NCBI GenBank assembly: GCA_039800165.1 | Contig: JBDLRH010000031.1 | Coordinates: forward strand, 1-35,829 | From: JBDLRH01 sp039800165 | Lineage (GTDB): Bacteria > Pseudomonadota > Gammaproteobacteria > Burkholderiales > Burkholderiaceae_C | Length of the DNA stretch: 35,829 nt | Reading direction: 5' to 3' | Shown here: one piece after another, positions 31,810 through 35,829 of the stretch | How positions within the stretch are numbered: the first letter of the stretch is position 1 | Layout: each line of letters opens with the position of its first letter | Notes under the pieces: model-generated | The model's database searches: none | Told to the model about the DNA's origin: nothing | What the model saw: the letters and a program-made list of their open reading frames with translations, nothing else | Position numbers and translations under genes: made by a program

Positions 31810-32349
31810 TCACAGGCCCATCAGGTCTTGCAGCAGCACATGGCCTTCGGGCCAGCTGCCCAGGCCCGAGTCGGCATTGATGTGGCCGCAGGCGCCGTGG
31901 TCGATGAACTGCGCGCCCCACGCCTGCGCGAAGGCCTGCGCCCGGGGAAAGTCGCAGTACGGGTCGTCACGGCTGGCCACCACCACGCTGGTGAAGGGCA
32001 AGGCCTGCTGCGGCACGGGCGCCCAGGTGCGCAGCACCTGACGCAGGTCGGCGCGCTCGCTGTCGCAGGGAGCCACCAGCAGCGCGCCCTTGACCCGCGC
32101 GGCGTTGCGCGAGTGCGTGGCCCAGGCCGCCGCCAGCACACAGCCCAGGCTGTGCGCCACCAGCACCACCTGGTCTTCGCGGTCGACGATTTCGTCTTCC
32201 AGCCGCGCCACCCAGTCGCCGCGCAGCGGCCGCGCCCAGTCGTGCTGCTGCACCCGGGTGTAGTGGTGGCGCTGCTCCCACAGGCTTTGCCAGTGGGTCG
32301 GGCCACTGCCTTGCCACCCCGGCAGGATGAGCACTTGTGCCGGTTTCAT
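31810..32349 (-). CDS. RBBP9/YdeN-family alpha/beta hydrolase
   Basis: This small serine hydrolase has 179 residues and belongs to the RBBP9/YdeN family. The N-terminal LILPGWQGSGPTHWQSLWE is the family hallmark. The nucleophile is in VAHSLGC, the acid in SRDDPYCDF, and the His in HGACGHINADSGLG. The substrate is unknown. It lies between parA (24 bp gap) and parB, in the same direction, so it is most likely transcribed with the segregation genes; this insertion is a recurrent arrangement in Burkholderiales as far as I recall. Whether it has any role in segregation is not known. Confidence 0.9.
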   Translation of the reverse strand: MKPAQVLILPGWQGSGPTHWQSLWEQRHHYTRVQQHDWARPLRGDWVARLEDEIVDREDQVVLVAHSLGCVLAAAWATHSRNAARVKGALLVAPCDSERADLRQVLRTWAPVPQQALPFTSVVVASRDDPYCDFPRAQAFAQAWGAQFIDHGACGHINADSGLGSWPEGHVLLQDLMGL

Positions 32350-32373
32350 GAGGCTTATATTGAAAGTATTCGC

Positions 32374-33141
32374 TCACATCGTATCGATGCGGCGCACCAT
32401 CTCAAGGGCAAAATCGATGAAGGCCTGACTGCCCTTGGCCGCGGGGTCGAACACCACGCCGGGCAGCCCGTAGCTGGGCGCCTCGGCCAGCCGCACATTG
32501 CGCGGGATAACGGTGTCGAACACCTTGTCCTTGAAATGCGCCTTGAGCTGCTCGCTCACCTGCTGCTGCAAGGTGATGCGCGGGTCGAACATCACCCGCA
32601 GCAGGCCAATGATCTTGAGGTCGCGGTTGAGGTTGGCATGCACCTGCTTGATGGTGTTGACCAGGTCGGTCAGCCCCTCGAGAGCGAAGTACTCGCACTG
32701 CATCGGCACGATCACGCCATGGGCGCTGCACAGGCCGTTGAGGGTGAGCAGGCTCAAGGACGGCGGGCAGTCGATCAGCACGAAGTCGTAGTCGCCCTGC
32801 ACCGCGTCCAGCGCCTGCTTGAGCCGTTTTTCGCGGCGCTCCAGGCCCACCAGCTCCACCTCGGCGCCGGCCAGTTCGCGGTTGGCGCCCAGCACCTGGT
32901 AGCCGCACTTGTCGGCCAGCGTCGCCGCCTCGCGGATGCTGGCGGATTCCAGCAGCACGTCGTACACGCTGAGCTGCAGGCTGCGCTTGTCGATGCCCGA
33001 GCCCATGGTGGCGTTGCCCTGCGGGTCCAGGTCGACCATCAGCACGCGCTGGCCCACCTTGGCCAGGCCCGCGGCCAGGTTCACGGTGGTGGTGGTCTTG
33101 CCGACCCCGCCCTTCTGGTTGGCAACGCAAAAGATCTTCAT
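32374..33141 (-). CDS. parA: Chromosome-partitioning ATPase ParA (Soj)
   Basis: This deviant Walker-type ATPase drives segregation of ParB-parS complexes on the nucleoid. The protein has 255 residues. It starts MKIFCVANQKGGVGKTTTTV (deviant Walker A KGGVGKTT, residues 10-17), with VDLDPQGNAT (A') and YDFVLIDCPPSLSLLTLN (Walker B) in the expected order. The short form without an N-terminal HTH is the chromosomal Soj type. The ATG follows the lysE-like stop by 4 bp. Confidence 0.97.
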   Translation of the reverse strand: MKIFCVANQKGGVGKTTTTVNLAAGLAKVGQRVLMVDLDPQGNATMGSGIDKRSLQLSVYDVLLESASIREAATLADKCGYQVLGANRELAGAEVELVGLERREKRLKQALDAVQGDYDFVLIDCPPSLSLLTLNGLCSAHGVIVPMQCEYFALEGLTDLVNTIKQVHANLNRDLKIIGLLRVMFDPRITLQQQVSEQLKAHFKDKVFDTVIPRNVRLAEAPSYGLPGVVFDPAAKGSQAFIDFALEMVRRIDTM

Positions 33142-33145
33142 GGGC

Positions 33146-33760
33146 TCACTTCGAGAGGGCCAGCTTCACGCCGAAGCCGATCAAAAACACGCCGGCCAGC
33201 TTTTCCAGCCAGCGACCGACCACCGGGTTGGCGCGCATGCGCTCGGCCAGAAAATGGGTCAGCAGCGTCACGGTGAATCCGTACGCAAAGGTCAGCACCG
33301 CGATGGTGGCAGCCATCACGCCAAAAGTCAGCAGCCCCTGGTGGCGCGCCGGGTCCACAAACAGCGGGAAGAAGGCCATGTAGAACACGATGGCCTTGGG
33401 GTTGAGCAGGGTGATCGCCAGGCTTTGGCGGAAGTAGTGCCCCACCCGGATGTCAATGACCGGCGCGGCGCCCGGCTTGGCGGTGATCATGCGAAAGCCC
33501 AGCCACGCAAGGTAGGCCGCGCCGACCCACTGCACCGCAAAAAACGCCGCCGGGTAGGTGGCCAGCAAGGCAGCGACGCCGGCCACCGCGGCCCACATCA
33601 GCACCTGGTCACCCGCGATCACGCCGAAGGTGGAGCCCAGCCCGCCCGCAATGCCCCCCTTGCCGGTGGAGGTGATCAGCGCCAGGTTGCCTGGGCCGGG
33701 AATCAGCAGGAACAGGACGACGGCGGCAACGAAGGCGCCGTAATCAGCGATACCGAACAT
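33146..33760 (-). CDS. LysE/RhtB-family amino-acid exporter
   Basis: This inner-membrane protein has 204 residues and six helices. The family motif near the N-terminus is IPGPGNLALITSTGKGGIAGGLGSTFGVIAGD, and the third helix region has AAYLAWLGFRMI. LNPKAIVFYMAFFPLFVDP is the other hallmark. It should export amino acids or derivatives. The start at 33760 has AAGG upstream; a longer in-frame extension to 33847 has no support. It lies between rsmG and parA in the origin-proximal operon. Confidence 0.93.
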   Translation of the reverse strand: MFGIADYGAFVAAVVLFLLIPGPGNLALITSTGKGGIAGGLGSTFGVIAGDQVLMWAAVAGVAALLATYPAAFFAVQWVGAAYLAWLGFRMITAKPGAAPVIDIRVGHYFRQSLAITLLNPKAIVFYMAFFPLFVDPARHQGLLTFGVMAATIAVLTFAYGFTVTLLTHFLAERMRANPVVGRWLEKLAGVFLIGFGVKLALSK

Positions 33761-33806
33761 GGGGGCCTTGGAGTGAGGGCCCGAGTGTACGTGAGGGTAC
33801 AGCGGC

Positions 33807-34511
33807 TCAGGCCGCCGGGCGCATCCAGACGATGCAGCGCTCGGCATTCAGCCCCGGAACCGTCAGCTGTTCCACGTGAAACACGTCGATGGCGGCGCCT
33901 TGACCGGCGCCCCCTTGAGCACCCGGCACCGGCAGCGCCGCGATTTCATCGGCCGGGTGCTTGCCCTTCATCGCCATCCACACGCCCCCGGGCGCCAAGG
34001 CGCTGACCGACCAGGCGGCAAAGTCTGCCAGCGAGGCAAAGGCGCGCGAGCTGATCACATCAAAGGGGCCCGACAGGTTCTCGACCCGGGCATGGATGCC
34101 ATGCAGGTTCGGCAGCTGCAGCGCCCCGGCCGCCTGCTGGATGAAGGCCGCCTTCTTGGCCACCGTGTCCACGCAGCTCACATCGATGCCCGGGCAGCAG
34201 ATGGCAATCACCACGCCCGGCAGGCCCGCGCCCGAGCCAACATCCAGCAACCGCGGCGCCGCAAGGTGCCCGCACTGGCGCCGCAGCGGCCCGATGACCG
34301 CCAGGCTGTCCAGCAGGTGGTGCGTCAGCATCTCGCGCGCATCGCGCACCGCGGTCAGGTTGTAGACCCGGTTCCACTTGGCGATCAGCGCCAGATAGGC
34401 CAGCAGCTGGTCGATCTGATGGTCGCTCAGGTTCAGGCCCAGCGCCTGAACGCCTGCCAGCAGGTCGGGGCGCAGGTGGGCGGCGGCAGCGTCGGGGGCG
34501 TTGGAACTCAC
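33807..34511 (-). CDS. rsmG: 16S rRNA (guanine527-N7)-methyltransferase RsmG
   Basis: This SAM-dependent methyltransferase modifies G527 of 16S rRNA; its loss gives low-level streptomycin resistance in other bacteria. The GidB signature is intact: KWNRVYNLTAVRDAREMLTHHLLDSLAV, then the SAM loop LLDVGSGAGLPGVVIAI, VISSRAFASLADF, and MKGKHP. The start is uncertain. GTG 34511 gives 234 residues, near the family length of 205-230, while the open frame continues to a TTG at 34616 inside mnmG. The gene contains a parS-like site near its 3' end. It lies 73 bp downstream of mnmG. Confidence 0.95.
   Translation of the reverse strand: MSSNAPDAAAAHLRPDLLAGVQALGLNLSDHQIDQLLAYLALIAKWNRVYNLTAVRDAREMLTHHLLDSLAVIGPLRRQCGHLAAPRLLDVGSGAGLPGVVIAICCPGIDVSCVDTVAKKAAFIQQAAGALQLPNLHGIHARVENLSGPFDVISSRAFASLADFAAWSVSALAPGGVWMAMKGKHPADEIAALPVPGAQGGAGQGAAIDVFHVEQLTVPGLNAERCIVWMRPAA
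33868..33883. other. parS-like site 1 (in rsmG)
   Basis: TGTTCCACGTGAAACA matches the parS consensus TGTTTCACGTGAAACA at 15 of 16 positions (T to C at position 5). It lies inside rsmG, 2.1 kb upstream of parB. Confidence 0.9.
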
Positions 34512-34584
34512 GATGTTCGGAGGGGGGTTGAAGGCGGGTCCGCGGCGGCGCGCTTGAGCCCGCGCGCCGGCACCCGGCCAAGCA

Positions 34585-35829
34585 TCAAGCCGGCTCGGCC
34601 GCCCGCTCGTCGGCAAAGCCGCGGAACTTGCTCTTCTTCAGGTGCACCAGCAGCAGCGAAATCGCCGCCGGGGTGATGCCCGAGATGCGCGAGGCCTGGC
34701 CCAGCGTCTCGGGCCGGTGCTTGTTCAGCTTTTGCCGCACCTCGATGCTGAGCGCCGCCACCTGCATGTAGTCCAGGTCGGCCGGCAGGCGCAGGTTCTC
34801 GTAGTAGGCGGCGCGCTCCACCTCGGTCTTCTGGCGCTCGATGTAGCCGGAGTACTTGGCGGCAATCTCCACCTGCTCCACCACCGGCTCGTACAGGTCG
34901 CCCAGTGTTTCACGTGAAACCACCGGCCGCGGGTCGGCGGCATCCGCCCCACCCGGCTGCCGGGGTTGGCCTGGCGCGTTGGGGGCGTACTTGCCGCCGT
35001 CCAGCGACATCAGCCCGGCGTAGCTCACGTCCGGGCGGCGCAGCAGGTCGCCCAGGTTGTATTCACGCTCGATGTCCTTGCCCAGCACCCGCTGCGCCTC
35101 GTCGGCCGGCAGGTTGCGCGGGTTCACCCAGGTGGACTTCAGCCGCTCGGACTCTCGCTCGATCGCGTCGCGCTTGCGGCAGAACGAATCCCAGCGGGCG
35201 TCGTCCACCAGGCCCATGCGGCGGCCGGCTTCGGTCAGGCGCATGTCGGCGTTGTCCTCGCGCAGCTGCAGCCGGAACTCGGCGCGGCTGGTGAACATGC
35301 GGTAGGGCTCGGTCACGCCCTTGGTGATCAGGTCATCCACCAGCACGCCCAGGTAGGCCTCGTCGCGGCGCGGCAGCCACGGGCCTTCGCCGCGGCACTG
35401 CAGCGCGGCGTTGATGCCGGCAAACAGGCCCTGCGCCGCCGCCTCCTCGTAGCCGGTGGTGCCGTTGATCTGGCCGGCGAAGAACAGGCCGCCGATCTGC
35501 TTGGTCTCGAAGCTGCTTTTCAGGGAGCGCGGGTCGAAGTAGTCGTACTCGATGGCGTAGCCCGGTCGCAGGATGTGTGCGTTCTCCAGCCCCGGCATGC
35601 TGCGCACCAGCGCGTACTGGATGTCAAACGGCAGACTGGTCGAGATGCCGTTGGGGTACACCTCGTGGGTACTCAGGCCCTCGGGCTCCAGAAAGATCTG
35701 GTGGCTGTCCTTGTCGGCAAAGCGGTTGATCTTGTCTTCCACGCTCGGGCAGTAGCGCGGCCCCACGCCTTCGATCTTGCCGGTGAACATGGGGCTGCGG
35801 TCAAAGCCCGAGCGGATGATCTCGTGGGT
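34585..35829 (-). CDS. mnmG: tRNA uridine-5-carboxymethylaminomethyl modification enzyme MnmG (5' end outside window)
   Basis: With MnmE, MnmG makes cmnm5U34 in tRNAs reading NNA/NNG codons. About 414 C-terminal codons are present; the frame is open to the right edge, so the FAD-binding N-terminus lies beyond. Signatures seen: SGFDRSPMFTGKIEGVGPRYCPS, the DKINRFADKDSHQIFLEPEG stretch, GLFFAGQINGTTGYEEAAAQG, MFTSRAEFRLQLREDNADMRL, and the C-terminal GITPAAISLLLVHLKK that binds MnmE. It is the first gene in the window of the origin-proximal operon mnmG-rsmG-lysE-parA-hydrolase-parB, and carries a parS-like site. Confidence 0.97.
   Translation of the reverse strand, partial: THEIIRSGFDRSPMFTGKIEGVGPRYCPSVEDKINRFADKDSHQIFLEPEGLSTHEVYPNGISTSLPFDIQYALVRSMPGLENAHILRPGYAIEYDYFDPRSLKSSFETKQIGGLFFAGQINGTTGYEEAAAQGLFAGINAALQCRGEGPWLPRRDEAYLGVLVDDLITKGVTEPYRMFTSRAEFRLQLREDNADMRLTEAGRRMGLVDDARWDSFCRKRDAIERESERLKSTWVNPRNLPADEAQRVLGKDIEREYNLGDLLRRPDVSYAGLMSLDGGKYAPNAPGQPRQPGGADAADPRPVVSRETLGDLYEPVVEQVEIAAKYSGYIERQKTEVERAAYYENLRLPADLDYMQVAALSIEVRQKLNKHRPETLGQASRISGITPAAISLLLVHLKKSKFRGFADERAAEPA
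34906..34921. other. parS-like site 2 (in mnmG)
   Basis: TGTTTCACGTGAAACC matches the parS consensus at 15 of 16 positions (last base C instead of A) and contains the full 14-bp palindrome. It lies inside mnmG, 1.0 kb from the first site. Confidence 0.92.

Overview
The window is chromosomal DNA of a high-G+C (about two thirds, by eye) betaproteobacterium, most likely order Burkholderiales. This rests on the GTP-type PEP carboxykinase, the mnmG-rsmG-lysE-type-parA-hydrolase-parB block with parS-like sites, the compact operons, and codon use rich in G/C third positions. The exact genus cannot be read from the sequence. No rRNA, tRNA, insertion sequence, prophage or CRISPR array was seen. Layout, part 1 (1-8151): the 3' end of recQ, an exported serine hydrolase with less G+C-biased codons, a large tandem-AAA ATPase on the opposite strand, a hotdog thioesterase, a 48-residue single-pass membrane protein too short for usual ORF cut-offs, and the gluconeogenic gene pckG. 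pckG is preceded by a 314-bp spacer carrying a perfect 17-bp palindrome and is followed by a strong intrinsic terminator. Part 2 (8302-12879): an outer-membrane beta-barrel protein overlaps tail-to-tail with a membrane-anchored LytTR regulator. Next comes a rightward operon of a lipoprotein PQQ/sorbosone-dehydrogenase-like protein, a di-heme cytochrome c and a metallophosphatase; a perfect intrinsic terminator lies inside the cytochrome signal-peptide codons. Part 3 (12920-23354): a TetR regulator, then a divergent catabolic cluster. Leftward from 21355 the order is a NicX-like 2,5-dihydroxypyridine dioxygenase, an alpha/beta hydrolase, an exported beta-lactamase-fold hydrolase, an acyl-CoA-dehydrogenase-like flavoprotein lacking the usual catalytic Glu, a flavin reductase-like protein and a CoxL-type molybdenum hydroxylase. 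Rightward from 21449 are a flavin reductase, a MarR regulator and an EamA transporter. A perfect 14-bp palindrome sits in the shared promoter region. I read this as an N-heteroaromatic (pyridine-type) degradation pathway whose gene content differs from the nic and pic clusters I know; this is the best candidate for an undescribed system. Part 4 (23504-29749): a VapBC-like toxin-antitoxin pair, acetoacetyl-CoA synthetase, a thioesterase, PduO-type cobalamin adenosyltransferase, a TauE/SafE permease, and a GlcD/D-lactate-dehydrogenase-type flavoprotein gene broken by an apparent 1-nt deletion near 29340. Part 5 (29765-35829): a CsgG-like secreted protein with an SH3 tail, then the origin-proximal leftward block mnmG (partial), rsmG, lysE-type, parA, RBBP9-type hydrolase, parB. 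Two near-perfect parS sequences lie inside rsmG and mnmG, so oriC is probably just beyond the right edge.
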